Of a stretch of DNA of 64,000 nt, positions 35,626 through 45,044 are shown piece after piece. Position 1 is the first letter of the stretch. Every line of letters begins with the position of its first letter. The position numbers and the translations under genes are program-made. Below the pieces are notes generated by a model. The model had not been told where the DNA came from. It made no database searches and saw only the letters and a list, made by a program, of their open reading frames with translations. This stretch comes from OMG group bacterium (GTDB lineage: Bacteria; Pseudomonadota; Gammaproteobacteria; Pseudomonadales; Azotimanducaceae). The DNA lies in contig JAAXGW010000024.1 of the NCBI GenBank assembly GCA_012267385.1, positions 83,536 to 147,535 on the forward strand, written 5' to 3'.

Positions 35626-36822
35626 ATGGCGGCGAAACACGGCATCAAAAGCAGAATACGTCCGATCAGCTTAGCGCTGCCTCTCGTCGCGTTTATTGCA
35701 ATTACGTTTCTGATGCCGCTTGGCAACATGATCAAAGAAAGCGTCTACGATGCCGAAGTTGCAGACGCATTACCCAATACTATGCGACTATTGAATAACT
35801 GGGATGGCGTTGAGTTACCTACTGAAGAAGTCTTTCGCGCCTTAGCAGAAGAGATTGTCGTTCTACAGGAAAACCGTACACTTGGAAAAATTGGACTACG
35901 AGTAAATCGCGTAGTGTCTGGCACGCGAAGTGTGTGGGGTAAAACCGCGCGACGGGTTAAGGGGATTGAGACCGATGACATGATTACAACGATGGTCGAA
36001 ATCGATGACCGTTGGAGCGATCTCATGCTATGGCAAGGAATTAAAAAAGCTGGACAGCGTTATTCTGCTAAGAATTATCTTCAAGCCGTTGATCTGACTA
36101 GAGGTGAGGATGGTTCAATTTCTCGTATCGACGAAGGGCGACGCGTATACAACACTCTTTACGTTCGAACGTTGTACGTCGCCACTGTCGTCACGCTACT
36201 CTGTCTAGTGATTGGATACCCAATCGCATACGCCATTGCACATACGCCGCCGACTCTATCAAAGATCTTGTTGCTATGCGTGTTAGTACCATTTTGGACG
36301 TCGCTGTTAGCTCGAGCTACATCCTGGATTGTGTTGTTGCAATCGCAAGGCGTGATAAACGACTTCTTGGTATGGATACGCATCATTCCTGATGATGGAA
36401 GGCTTTCGTTAATTTACAACATGACAGGCACATTGATTGCCATGACCCAGAACTTGCTTCCGTTCGTGGTCTTACCCACTTATGCGGTTCTTAGTTCGAT
36501 TCCACCGACCTATATGCGCGCTGCGGCCTCCTTAGGTGCCAATCCGGTGCAAGCATTCCTACGGGTGTATTGGCCCCAATCTTTACCGGGAGTCGCGTCA
36601 GGTTGCCTTCTGGTTTTCATTCTCTCAATTGGCTTTTTCATCACGCCAGCGATTGTGGGTGGAACTGACGGGCAGTTGATTTCAAACATGATCGCATACC
36701 ATATCGACACGAACCATTGGGGCTTAGCTGCGGCAATTTCAGTAATCGTACTACTAAGCGTACTGATCTTGTACGTAGTTTTTGATCGATGGGTCGGTGT
36801 CGACAAGTTGAAGCTGTCTTAA
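35626..36822 (+). CDS. ABC transporter permease (PotB-like) with a large N-terminal insertion
   Basis: Second permease of the importer, 398 residues from the ATG at 35626, one base after the preceding TAA (TAATATG). An upstream GTG at 35596 in frame is possible but would overlap PotC. After the first helix (~15-35) there is an unusual hydrophilic segment of about 120 residues (~45-170), predicted extracytoplasmic, before the remaining five helices. The EAA motif is RAAASLGANPVQAFLRVYWP (~298-317). Long-loop PotB homologues occur in some proteobacterial transporters of this family; the loop may contact the binding protein. Confidence 0.85.
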   Translation: MAAKHGIKSRIRPISLALPLVAFIAITFLMPLGNMIKESVYDAEVADALPNTMRLLNNWDGVELPTEEVFRALAEEIVVLQENRTLGKIGLRVNRVVSGTRSVWGKTARRVKGIETDDMITTMVEIDDRWSDLMLWQGIKKAGQRYSAKNYLQAVDLTRGEDGSISRIDEGRRVYNTLYVRTLYVATVVTLLCLVIGYPIAYAIAHTPPTLSKILLLCVLVPFWTSLLARATSWIVLLQSQGVINDFLVWIRIIPDDGRLSLIYNMTGTLIAMTQNLLPFVVLPTYAVLSSIPPTYMRAAASLGANPVQAFLRVYWPQSLPGVASGCLLVFILSIGFFITPAIVGGTDGQLISNMIAYHIDTNHWGLAAAISVIVLLSVLILYVVFDRWVGVDKLKLS

Positions 36823-36862
36823 GAGGATGGATGTAATTGATCAGTTTGAGAGTTTTTGGACC

Positions 36863-38317
36863 TCACCTCAGTACCTGCCTCTTGGGAGCGAATAGTTCTC
36901 TCGCAGACACAGGCTCGATCGCTTCCAGTACTTTCAATCGAATACCGGTGTTTTCCAGCCAAAGGTCGAATCTCGGATCTTCTCGAAAAGTAGTCCATCT
37001 GGGATCGTCGTTAGACCACCACGGAGGTGGTTGTAGCCAAATCCTTAGATCAACACAGTCAACGTCATCAAATATATACTCTTGATTATTAACGTATAAA
37101 TTTATCTCCACCTGATCGTAGCACGATAGACTATTGATGAAAGCTCTCCATTCTGGATCCGTTTCTGAAAATTCTCCACTTTCGTACCGGTCGATCCATT
37201 TAAGATAGTCAGAAGCGGCTACGTCCAATTCGTTTTCTTTAACCTTCCAATCGTATAAAGCACGATAGCGATCGACCCTTTCGTTATTCGACTCTCGAAG
37301 TCTAGCAATTTCCAGTGCGTGTTCCACACCGTTCAGATCATTCTTGCGAAATCTGTTGAATGCGATAGCTAAAGCTGGCTCACTAGATCTCGGGCGAATT
37401 TGCGACCATCTTAAAAGAACGTGTTCAGCTTCATTGAACCAGCCCATATCGGAATAGAGCAGTGCCAACGTTGGTACTGCGTCCGAGTTTGGATATTGCC
37501 CCGCCAATTCAGTCATTTGACTCAAGAAGTTTACCAAGTTCTTTGTTTCTTTGTAATTCGATTTCGACTGCATTACCTTGGCTGGGTAATAACTCGACAT
37601 CAACGATAACGTCTGTTCAACATAAAACTCTCGAGACCATGGCACTAATTCCGACAAAAGGAACATACCATAAGCTGTTTGGTGTTCCGCGGGTAGATCT
37701 TCGATTAAGGCTAATGCGCTCTCTCGATTACCGGAATGGAATAAATGACTGGCGTGAAGAAACTGTTCGAAACCTTTTGAACTGATAGTCGACGAATCGG
37801 GTTTCGGAATGCTGTTGTCATACAATCCATCCGCTACTTCTGTCGCGATGGCGTCGCGAATTTCTAACAATGAAAGCTCCGGATGCGAGAACTCGTTGGA
37901 CCACTTCAATTTCCATACATCTTTTCCAACGTCAATTAACCGCATTTTCAATACCCAAGACTCGGGTGATGCTTCGGAAACCTCGAAAGATCCGTCGACT
38001 ATGTGTGTTGTACCTAGTTCGTTTCGAAAACCTCTAGAACGTTCTTGCAAAGCGACTGCTTCTTCAGCAGAGTCGTAGTCCACGACGTATACTTCTCGAC
38101 TCTCTGCGAGCATTTCGGTTAGGTGTCGAGGAAATGCTCGGGTCAAAACTTCAGGAAACTCTTCGGGCGCGTCGAACGGTAAGACTGCGACAGTAATGAG
38201 TTTTGGAGCAGTCTTAGGTAGAAAAAGAAAGTAGCCGACAATCGTCAGAATGACGACCGACGTCATGAAAATGATCGTAAAGAAAAACGCGTGCGACGTT
38301 GTGTCTTCTTCAGTCAA
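36863..38317 (-). CDS. Membrane-anchored CadC-like sensor region with TPR-like repeats
   Basis: 484 residues with an N-terminal transmembrane helix (~12-33) followed by a TolB-N/FlgO-like segment starting VAVLPFDAPEE (~43) and containing a THIVDGSFEVS strand pair. Helical TPR-like repeats occupy ~185-400 (for example AVPTLALLYSDMGWFNEAEHVLLR). This is the architecture found after the winged-helix DNA-binding domain in CadC/adenylate-cyclase-type regulators, but that domain is missing here; the protein starts just before the membrane helix. Function is unknown; it may be a periplasmic scaffold or the remnant of a membrane regulator. Confidence 0.62.
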   Translation of the reverse strand: MTEEDTTSHAFFFTIIFMTSVVILTIVGYFLFLPKTAPKLITVAVLPFDAPEEFPEVLTRAFPRHLTEMLAESREVYVVDYDSAEEAVALQERSRGFRNELGTTHIVDGSFEVSEASPESWVLKMRLIDVGKDVWKLKWSNEFSHPELSLLEIRDAIATEVADGLYDNSIPKPDSSTISSKGFEQFLHASHLFHSGNRESALALIEDLPAEHQTAYGMFLLSELVPWSREFYVEQTLSLMSSYYPAKVMQSKSNYKETKNLVNFLSQMTELAGQYPNSDAVPTLALLYSDMGWFNEAEHVLLRWSQIRPRSSEPALAIAFNRFRKNDLNGVEHALEIARLRESNNERVDRYRALYDWKVKENELDVAASDYLKWIDRYESGEFSETDPEWRAFINSLSCYDQVEINLYVNNQEYIFDDVDCVDLRIWLQPPPWWSNDDPRWTTFREDPRFDLWLENTGIRLKVLEAIEPVSARELFAPKRQVLR

Positions 38318-38443
38318 CTAATGCCTCTCGAACAATTGATCTTTTGAGTTAGTCTCATAGACGTATACTCGATATATGTGGCCGGTACCTCAAGGTGATT
38401 GTTTACAGTGTGTACATCAGTGCTTGAGTGCTTGAACTACTCC

Positions 38444-39058
38444 TCACATATCTGTAGGACCGTCTAATTCTTCAGCGCGACGATTTGCTTCGCGCGCTCC
38501 TAGTCGATCTACGTAGTCAGTGAACACCGGTTTTGAGTCAAGTCTCGCATACTTCAATGCCCAATACACGTGTGAGCCAACATATACGTCAGCTGCGGTG
38601 AATTTATCGCCAGCAACAAAAGGTGACTGATGTAATGCATGCTCTAAGGCGTTTTGCACTCGAGATAAGCTTCCGTATCCGACCATACCCTGTTGCCGAT
38701 CGGTGAGTTCCACCTTCAAGGTCGTGTTCGTAACCGCGTGTTCCACGGGGCCGGCTGCAAAGAACAACCAGCGATAGTAACTACCACGATCTTTTAGATC
38801 TGGCGCAAGTCCTGCTTCTGGAAACGCATCCGCGAGGTATGCACAAATTGCAGCACATTCCGTCACAATTACGTCCCCATGTTTGATCGCGGGAACCTTC
38901 CCCATAGGATTGATGGCCAAATATTCTGGACCTTTCATGTCCGGTCCGTATTCCACAATAACAGTGTCATAAGTGGCATTTAATTCTTCTAACATCCAAC
39001 GGACCATCCGACCGCGAGACATAGGATTGGTGTAGAGAGTAAGCGGTTTATTCAACAA
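38444..39058 (-). CDS. Glutathione S-transferase
   Basis: Cytosolic GST of 204 residues with N-terminal thioredoxin-like domain (LYTNPMSRGRMVRWMLEEL at 8-26) including the NPMGKVPAI cis-Pro segment (~50-58) and the glutathione-binding TECAAICAYLAD (~65-76), then the all-helical C-terminal domain with FTAADVYVGSHVYW. The Ser at the SRGRMVRW turn may activate glutathione. The physiological electrophile is unknown. It lies 137 bp downstream of another GST on the same strand; the two are only distantly alike. Confidence 0.88.
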   Translation of the reverse strand: MLNKPLTLYTNPMSRGRMVRWMLEELNATYDTVIVEYGPDMKGPEYLAINPMGKVPAIKHGDVIVTECAAICAYLADAFPEAGLAPDLKDRGSYYRWLFFAAGPVEHAVTNTTLKVELTDRQQGMVGYGSLSRVQNALEHALHQSPFVAGDKFTAADVYVGSHVYWALKYARLDSKPVFTDYVDRLGAREANRRAEELDGPTDM

Positions 39059-39194
39059 TTTTTCCTTGGGGCCGAGTAAAAACGAGACAAAATTATAGGT
39101 TCATTGTCACACCGATTGCGTTGGATTGGCTCACACGCGTCCAAACAGGTTCCTCACATTTTTGGAGTTTCGTGCATTTGCTCAGTCGTTGGTT

Positions 39195-39935
39195 TTATTG
39201 ATTCTCCGGTAGTGATTGACTCGACTGGTTAAACAACAGTTCCCGACGGCGTTGCTCCTCCTCTGGTGTAAGATCCTTTTTCGCGAGCTCTTCTCCTAGT
39301 AGGCGTCCCCGCTGAAAACCTGGTCGTTCGCCCAATCTATCAACCCATTCCTTCACGTTTGGAAAAGTTTTCCAGGTGTCTTCACCTAGGATTCGTTCAG
39401 ACAGATGTGCCCAAGACCAGATCGCCATATCGGCGATTGTTAGCTCGTTCATCGCGACGTAGGTACTTGAGGCGAGTTGTCTATTTAAGACACCACACAA
39501 TCGATCGACTTCTCCGAGAAATCGCTTTTTACCATATTCCAATAGACTTAAATTTGGTTCGATTTTTGGCGCATAACTAACAAAGTGATTGGCATTGCCC
39601 ATCATGGGACCCAGATTCGCCATTTGCCAATGTACCCATTGCAATACGAGGACTCGGCCTCTTGGATCTGGGGGGATAAACCGTTGCTCTTTAACGGCAA
39701 GGTACTCTAATATTGCTCCAGATTCAAACACTGACAACGGAGGTCCTCCGTCAATCGGATTGTTATCGACGATGGCAGGCATTCGATTATTTGGACTAAT
39801 CTTCAAAAATTCTGGTTTGAATTGATCTCCAGCACCAATGTCTACAGGAATAAGCTTATACGGGGTAGCACACTCTTCGAGCATTATCGAAATCTTCCAA
39901 CCGTTAGGGGTCGGCCAGTAATAAAAGTCTATCAA
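39195..39935 (-). CDS. Nu-class glutathione S-transferase (YghU/YfcG-like)
   Basis: 246-residue GST. The N-terminal TPNGWKISIMLEE (residues 8-20), FLKISPNNRMPAIVD (~48-62) and the ESGAILEYLAVKE segment match the nu class, which binds two GSH or GSSG and has disulfide-bond reductase activity. The C-terminal domain contains WVHWQMANLGPMMGNANHF, very typical of YghU/YfcG. The start ATG is at 39935. Together with the neighbouring GST and gloB it points to an active glutathione metabolism. Confidence 0.88.
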   Translation of the reverse strand: MIDFYYWPTPNGWKISIMLEECATPYKLIPVDIGAGDQFKPEFLKISPNNRMPAIVDNNPIDGGPPLSVFESGAILEYLAVKEQRFIPPDPRGRVLVLQWVHWQMANLGPMMGNANHFVSYAPKIEPNLSLLEYGKKRFLGEVDRLCGVLNRQLASSTYVAMNELTIADMAIWSWAHLSERILGEDTWKTFPNVKEWVDRLGERPGFQRGRLLGEELAKKDLTPEEEQRRRELLFNQSSQSLPENQ

Positions 39936-40118
39936 TTTAGTCGTCTCAGTTTGGTTCCAAAGCGCATATATTATTCGGTTTTGACGACCCGATACAATAT
40001 ACTGCGCCTTTCAAAATAGTCGCAATCTATCGAATCTGTTCATACTAGCAATGCTAATCTTGCAAGCGTCTCAAGCATGTCGTTTGAAGTCCTTTCGCAA
40101 CCGTAAACAAAGAAATCT

Positions 40119-41780
40119 ATGAATTCATCAATTAAGTCATTTCTATTTTTCTTCTTCTTCTGTTTGATGTTGACTTCAGCCGTTTTCACGGTCGAATCAG
40201 GGTACGACAAAGAGATCAGTGTGCAAACTGAACTTCAGCGGTTAATCGACGTTCACAAAGTGCGGGCAGCGGTTGTAATGTCCATCGAAAATGACTCTAC
40301 AGAACTCGGAATCGTGAAGATAGGAGAAATTTCTGATAGTAGACGTGAGGTACCCGACGAAAACTCCACCGTTTTCGAAATTGGATCGATCACAAAGGTC
40401 TTTACAGCGCTACTAGTACAGACTCTGGTCGACGATGATCTGCTTCACTGGGACGATACTATTAGTGACAGTCTTCCAGATATCGAATTTGCTAACGACG
40501 AGGTAGCGAATGTGACCCTTCGAGAGCTCGCTTCACATCGATCGGGATTACCACGACTTCCCAACAATTTCGCAGAGACTGAAGTCCCTGGTAACGCTAT
40601 GGATCCCTATGCGAACTATGGTGAACAGGATCTGGTGGCATTTTTCGAGTCCTTCGACCCACCTGAATTAATAAACGAACATGCCTATTCCAACCTTGGA
40701 TTTGCTTTACTGGGCTACATAGCTGCGAAAACTCTCGATACCAGCTACGCAGAAGCAATGAACCTAAGAGTTTTCCAACCGCTTGAAATGAACAATTCCA
40801 CTGCGATAGATTCGGTCAAAGATGTCGCTGATCTAGCAGCTGGTTACAGCAACACTGCAAACATGGGAACTTGGAATTTCAACGTCCATGCAGGTGCAGG
40901 AGTAATTCGCTCGACAGCACAGGACATGTACAAATTTATTCGAGCGAATTTCATCGAATCCGATGATGCAATCCACCACTCAATTCGATCTATACGAGAA
41001 CTGCAGTATGAATCAAACCAAGCATTGGGATGGATTTCCGAAACCAGCGATCAGGATACTACGATTTTCTGGCACAATGGCCAAACAGCTGGATATGCGA
41101 GCTTTCTAGCAATCGATCCAGAGGCTAAGAGTGGATGGGTGATTCTTACGACCTCAACCGAATCCGCCGCGATCACGAGAATCGGCGCTTCCTTCTACAG
41201 AGAAGTAGTCTTACCCAACTCGTTCGATTTCACACCTTACGCAGGAGTGTATAAGCTCGCCGAAGACCAATACATGACGATATCGAATAATGATGGAAAG
41301 CTTCAAATACAAGTGACAGGACAACAACCGATTGTTTTGGCACATATCACGGACCACGTATTCGAACTGCAAGCTCTGAGCTTAAAGGCGGATTTTGTAC
41401 TTGGAGAGGATGGCAAAGCCACCACATTAAAGTGGTCTCAGTCGGGTGTTTCGATAGATGCAGAACGAGTTGACGACAGCTTTGGTGTCGAAACCAGAGA
41501 GGAAATCTCAATTGACACTGAACTCTTAGCATCGTATGCCGGAAAGTACCAACTGCCTGAAAATGTGGTTGCTACGGTCAAACACGTTAAAGATCGACTT
41601 TTCGTTCAGGTCACCGGGCAACCAGAATTTCGGGTTTTTCCAATGTCTCCGACACGTTTCTTCTATAAGGTACTCGACGCCGAGATTGAGTTTAAGAAAG
41701 ATGACGGTGGTACTGTAACGGGCGTCGTTTTCCATCAAGGTGGTGAATACCTTGCCCCACGGATTAATGACACAGAGTAG
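40119..41780 (+). CDS. Exported serine hydrolase, class C beta-lactamase family, with duplicated C-terminal domain
   Basis: 553 residues with a signal peptide (very Phe-rich core, cut near residue 27). The penicillin-binding fold carries SxxK as SITK (~91-94), YxN as YSN (~190-192) and HNG (~319) as third motif, so it is a probable peptidase or esterase rather than a true beta-lactamase. Residues ~375-460 and ~465-550 are two copies of a beta-rich domain, each with YAGxYxL at the start and an IQVTGQ or VQVTGQ strand, resembling DUF3471-type tails. The stop is directly adjacent to the stop of the convergent amidohydrolase gene. Confidence 0.8.
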   Translation: MNSSIKSFLFFFFFCLMLTSAVFTVESGYDKEISVQTELQRLIDVHKVRAAVVMSIENDSTELGIVKIGEISDSRREVPDENSTVFEIGSITKVFTALLVQTLVDDDLLHWDDTISDSLPDIEFANDEVANVTLRELASHRSGLPRLPNNFAETEVPGNAMDPYANYGEQDLVAFFESFDPPELINEHAYSNLGFALLGYIAAKTLDTSYAEAMNLRVFQPLEMNNSTAIDSVKDVADLAAGYSNTANMGTWNFNVHAGAGVIRSTAQDMYKFIRANFIESDDAIHHSIRSIRELQYESNQALGWISETSDQDTTIFWHNGQTAGYASFLAIDPEAKSGWVILTTSTESAAITRIGASFYREVVLPNSFDFTPYAGVYKLAEDQYMTISNNDGKLQIQVTGQQPIVLAHITDHVFELQALSLKADFVLGEDGKATTLKWSQSGVSIDAERVDDSFGVETREEISIDTELLASYAGKYQLPENVVATVKHVKDRLFVQVTGQPEFRVFPMSPTRFFYKVLDAEIEFKKDDGGTVTGVVFHQGGEYLAPRINDTE

Positions 41781-43133
41781 TTAGTGGAGTGTCTTTTGGC
41801 AGTTTCGGATGGTATCCGTGACTTGAGAGACTTTTTGGCGTACTTCCGTTGGATCAAAGGTCAAATATTCTCCGTCGTTGTATAGACACTTACCTTCGAC
41901 AAACGCTCTGTTAACGTCGCTCGCATGGGTAGCATAGACTAAATGTGACTCGATGTCGTACATCGGTAACTGATGTGCGTTTTTCAAACCCACTTGAATG
42001 ACATCAGCTCGCATCCCTTCCCGCAACTTTCCAATTTCGCTTCCCAACCCAATTGCTTCCGCGCCCTTACTCGTTGCCATTTCAAGGACAACCTTCGCCG
42101 GTAAGACTGTTGGATCCATCGTTGAGACTTTTTGCAAGTATGCAGCAAGTCGCATTTCTTCCCACATGTCAAGATCGTTGTTAGTAGCCGCACCATCGGT
42201 GCCTAAGCCAACAGTGACGCCTGCATCCAGATACTTGGCGATGGGGGCAATCCCAGATGCTATTTTTGTGTTTGATGTCGGATTGTGTATTACGCCAACT
42301 TTGCGTTGAGCGAGAATGTCAATCTCTTGCGCAGTTGACCAAATCACATGGGCTGCGATGACGTGCGGTTCAAAGAAGTCAATGCTCTCTAGAAAATTTA
42401 TCGGAGTGTTTCCGTAAGTCGTCTGCGTATAGTTAGTTTCAAATTGCGACTCGGCTACATGAATGTGAACGGGTAGTTCGTACTCCATCGCAATTTCCCG
42501 CAATTGGATCAAGTGCTTTCTTTTTAGAGTGTATATCGCGTGACCGCCCAAAATTGGACTAACCGTCGTGTGCTGACTTCTAGCTGACCAGTCCAGAACA
42601 AACTCTTTAGCTTGCTTCCACTGATCGTCGATATCTATAGCGTCATTTCTGGGTTGATCTACTACCGATGCAGAGATGAGCGCGCGTATTCCCATTTCAT
42701 CGACTACTGTCGCGGTCTCGTGATGAAAGAAGTACATATCGACAAAGGTAGTCGTACCCCCTCTGATCATTTCCCAGCATGCTAGCTGTGTTCCCACACG
42801 AACGAATTCCTCACTGACCACCGCGGCTTCGATTGGATTAATGTGTTCGTTGAGCCATTCCATCAGTGGGATGTCGTCTGAGTAGCCTCGTAGCAACGTC
42901 ATTGCCGCGTGCGTGTGCCCATTCACAAGACCGGGAAGAACAACGGTGTCCGTACCTGAGTATTCGGTGCTCGAAGTAAATTTCCCTCGGACATCGCGCG
43001 CACAGCCGACGGCGACGATTCTTCCTTGATCAATGGCAACGGCACCGTCAGAAACAATCGGACGCGCGTCGTCCAATGTTAAAACATAGTCGCCGAAAAT
43101 AATTCTGTCGACAACTTGCCGAGGGCTATTCAA
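41781..43133 (-). CDS. mtaD: Amidohydrolase, MtaD/TrzA-type (5'-methylthioadenosine/S-adenosylhomocysteine deaminase-like)
   Basis: Metal-dependent deaminase of 450 residues. Metal ligands are His in VNGHTHAAM (~71-79), His in HIHVAESQFE (~235), His in VIAAHVIW (~260) and Asp in GLGTDGAATNND (~310); NPTSNTKIASGIAP follows the barrel strand as in MtaD. The surrounding MTLLRGYSDDIPLMEWL is characteristic of the MTA/SAH deaminase group, which converts 5'-methylthioadenosine or S-adenosylhomocysteine to inosine forms. Other pterin or triazine hydrolases of the same group remain possible. It converges with the serine hydrolase with zero spacing. Confidence 0.83.
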   Translation of the reverse strand: MNSPRQVVDRIIFGDYVLTLDDARPIVSDGAVAIDQGRIVAVGCARDVRGKFTSSTEYSGTDTVVLPGLVNGHTHAAMTLLRGYSDDIPLMEWLNEHINPIEAAVVSEEFVRVGTQLACWEMIRGGTTTFVDMYFFHHETATVVDEMGIRALISASVVDQPRNDAIDIDDQWKQAKEFVLDWSARSQHTTVSPILGGHAIYTLKRKHLIQLREIAMEYELPVHIHVAESQFETNYTQTTYGNTPINFLESIDFFEPHVIAAHVIWSTAQEIDILAQRKVGVIHNPTSNTKIASGIAPIAKYLDAGVTVGLGTDGAATNNDLDMWEEMRLAAYLQKVSTMDPTVLPAKVVLEMATSKGAEAIGLGSEIGKLREGMRADVIQVGLKNAHQLPMYDIESHLVYATHASDVNRAFVEGKCLYNDGEYLTFDPTEVRQKVSQVTDTIRNCQKTLH

Positions 43134-43193
43134 TTGTGTGTATGTAACCGGTACTTTTTACGAGAGAACTGAAAAGAAGCTTGTTCTGTCGTT

Positions 43194-43742
43194 TCAGTTA
43201 GTTTCCTTCTCTTTATCGTAAACACGCTTTAGTGAGAATTTTTCACGATTAGCAGTAACCTCTACTTTGATTTCGAGGCGATCGCCCGATTCGGTCAATG
43301 AGAGTTTCTCCACTCCTTGTATCGACTCTCTTGCTTTGCTGATGATTAGTGATTGTCCTATCCAACCTACTTCCATACGCCAGCCGTCCCGTACCTGAAT
43401 ACCCCAGCTCAAATCTACATAAGGCGTGTCCTCATACTGCAATCCAATGAAATTGTCGTCTTGTGCAATTTCGATGAAACTCGATTTCACGACCGGGAAA
43501 TCTTGCTCAATAAATATTGCAGAGGCAGTGGGATCACTTCTCCGTCCTTCCACGGAAGCCTGTCGCTCGGTATCCCAAATCTTGTCAACATCCGGAGCAG
43601 GATCACTCGCGTCGACTACAAGATTCCAGCGTCCTGAAAGATCAAATGACTTTGGAGCTTCGTAGGTAATACTGGCACAACCCGTTAACACTAAGAACAG
43701 AACAGTGCTAACAAACGAAGTCATTACTGTCTTCATCGACAT
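43194..43742 (-). CDS. Putative lipoprotein, lipocalin-like
   Basis: About 182 residues from the ATG at 43742 (or 43736). Starting there gives a proper lipoprotein signal peptide ending in the lipobox LTGC; the longer in-frame start at 43868 would add 42 residues in front of it and is unlikely. The mature protein begins with LSGRWNLVVD and continues as a strand-rich protein ending FSLKRVYDKEKE, suggestive of a lipocalin-like barrel, but no family is certain. It is downstream of the YIP1 gene on the same strand. Confidence 0.6.
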   Translation of the reverse strand: MSMKTVMTSFVSTVLFLVLTGCASITYEAPKSFDLSGRWNLVVDASDPAPDVDKIWDTERQASVEGRRSDPTASAIFIEQDFPVVKSSFIEIAQDDNFIGLQYEDTPYVDLSWGIQVRDGWRMEVGWIGQSLIISKARESIQGVEKLSLTESGDRLEIKVEVTANREKFSLKRVYDKEKETN

Positions 43743-43901
43743 ATGTCCCAAGGATTGAACTAATGGTATTGTAACCGCTTTGTTCACTCGGGTGAGCACA
43801 CAGTCACTATGTTGTAGACTATTGAGTCCTGTGTAGACAAATGATGACGCATGACACGTGTGTAACAACTAGTGTGTCTAGCCATGGATCAGGAAAGTCG
43901 A

Positions 43902-44690
43902 CTACATGGTGTAAGGATTTGCAAGCTGTAATGACCCTACATTGATTAACCAGACCACAAGCGCGGGAACAAGCACAACTACGAGACAAATGGGGATTGG
44001 CTTTTCGATCCATTTATGCATCCCAACTACTCTGATCCACACGATCCATACGGTAGGAATCGTGAGCGTGAGTGCGAATACGTTGGTCTCGAGACCGGGA
44101 ATCCAAGATAATGGTGCTTGCAAACTGTAAGGATCTAGTGTCCCAGACAAAATCGTCGGGAGGGTAGAAAGAAAAAGGAATAATACAAGCGGTATCGCGG
44201 ACCAAAGCGTAAAACCGATCCAATCACTCCATTGTCTCGAAGTCCGCATCATGTTGCCGGCGATGAGGAAGTAGGTAGCTTCGAGTAACACGAGCAGACC
44301 ATAACTAAATAATGCAGTAGCCGGACTAAACACAGTCTGCACTTTTCTCGCTGATTGGATTCCATCTTCCGACGTCATCGCTTTCAGCTGTTCCTCAGTC
44401 ATTTCTCTCTGATGAGCTAGAAATTCTTCGATCTCCTCTTCAGTACGGTCTCCTCTTAGAAAAGTTCGTTGAATCGTCTCTGCCATTTGTTTTGACATTT
44501 CACTTGTACTCTCTGCGGAAGCTTCAATCACTCGCAAATACTCGTCGTCCGAAAGATACCATGCCTGTAATGCGTGGAAAATACAAATGCCAAGCACTAG
44601 AGTCACTAAAGGGGGAATCGCAGGGATGTACGAACGCATAGACTCAAAGACCGTTCCAGGAGAGACAAAGACTCTTAGAAGATTGATCAC
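43902..44690 (-). CDS. YIP1-family integral membrane protein
   Basis: 262 residues. The N-terminal RVFVSPGTVFESMR leads into the first helix (~24-45); a soluble, acidic helical hairpin (~50-105, rich in Glu and Met) follows, then four more helices to the C-terminus (through VVLVPALVVWLINVG). This matches the bacterial Yip1/DUF1282-type proteins. The role is unknown; Yip1 homologues are associated with membrane traffic in eukaryotes. The start ATG at 44690 borders the 354-bp structured gap. Confidence 0.7.
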   Translation of the reverse strand: MINLLRVFVSPGTVFESMRSYIPAIPPLVTLVLGICIFHALQAWYLSDDEYLRVIEASAESTSEMSKQMAETIQRTFLRGDRTEEEIEEFLAHQREMTEEQLKAMTSEDGIQSARKVQTVFSPATALFSYGLLVLLEATYFLIAGNMMRTSRQWSDWIGFTLWSAIPLVLFLFLSTLPTILSGTLDPYSLQAPLSWIPGLETNVFALTLTIPTVWIVWIRVVGMHKWIEKPIPICLVVVLVPALVVWLINVGSLQLANPYTM

Positions 44691-45044
44691 AAGTTAGCAC
44701 TCCTTAGTAGAAGAATCATCGAGTCAAAGTTCATTAATTATTTGAATGGAGAGGCTTCTCATTTAAATTGCGCGTTCGACTACCACAAGGATTGACGTCC
44801 CAAAGGTAGGTACAAACTTACCTTTCGACCGCTGTTCAACCCTCACTATAGAGAATGTCGCAGGCACAATTTTAAAGTAACCAGGTTTTGCGATTCTTAC
44901 CATAGCCGAGGTAATCGGCTATCGTAATTGGGACTTTGTAACAGCTTAACACCCGGCGAATTGAGAGGTTCAAACCTAGAATGCAATGATTTTCAAAGTA
45001 AGATGAGACATGCTAGTACCTTCTAACGGTGACAGGATACGACA
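44691..45044. other. 354-bp gene-free divergent region with two strong hairpins
   Basis: Between the YIP1 gene (-) and a VOC gene (+). No ORF of note. It holds a 10-bp stem with an ACAA loop (44802-44825; one pair is G.U if transcribed from the + strand) and, 71 bp on, a 12-pair interrupted stem with a single C-C mismatch (44897-44927). Flanking AAAGT (from ~44873) and ACTTT (ending ~44937) could close a larger structure around the second stem. Promoters for both genes should lie here but I cannot place them confidently. Confidence 0.5.
44802..44940. ncRNA. Candidate structured RNA or dual-hairpin regulatory element
   Basis: Two stable inverted repeats with compact loops: AAAGGTAGGT with ACTTACCTTT around ACAA (44802-44825), and TTAC-C-ATAGCCGA with TCGGCTAT-C-GTAA around a 5-base loop (44897-44927). 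No known riboswitch or sRNA family is recognised and no T-run follows either stem, so this could equally be a pair of protein-binding operators. Strand undetermined. Confidence 0.25.

Noticed and set aside
41781-43133. Triazine hydrolase (TrzA/AtzB) identity for the amidohydrolase
   Set aside because: Same superfamily, but the sequence segments fit the MTA/SAH deaminase group better and no triazine genes are near.
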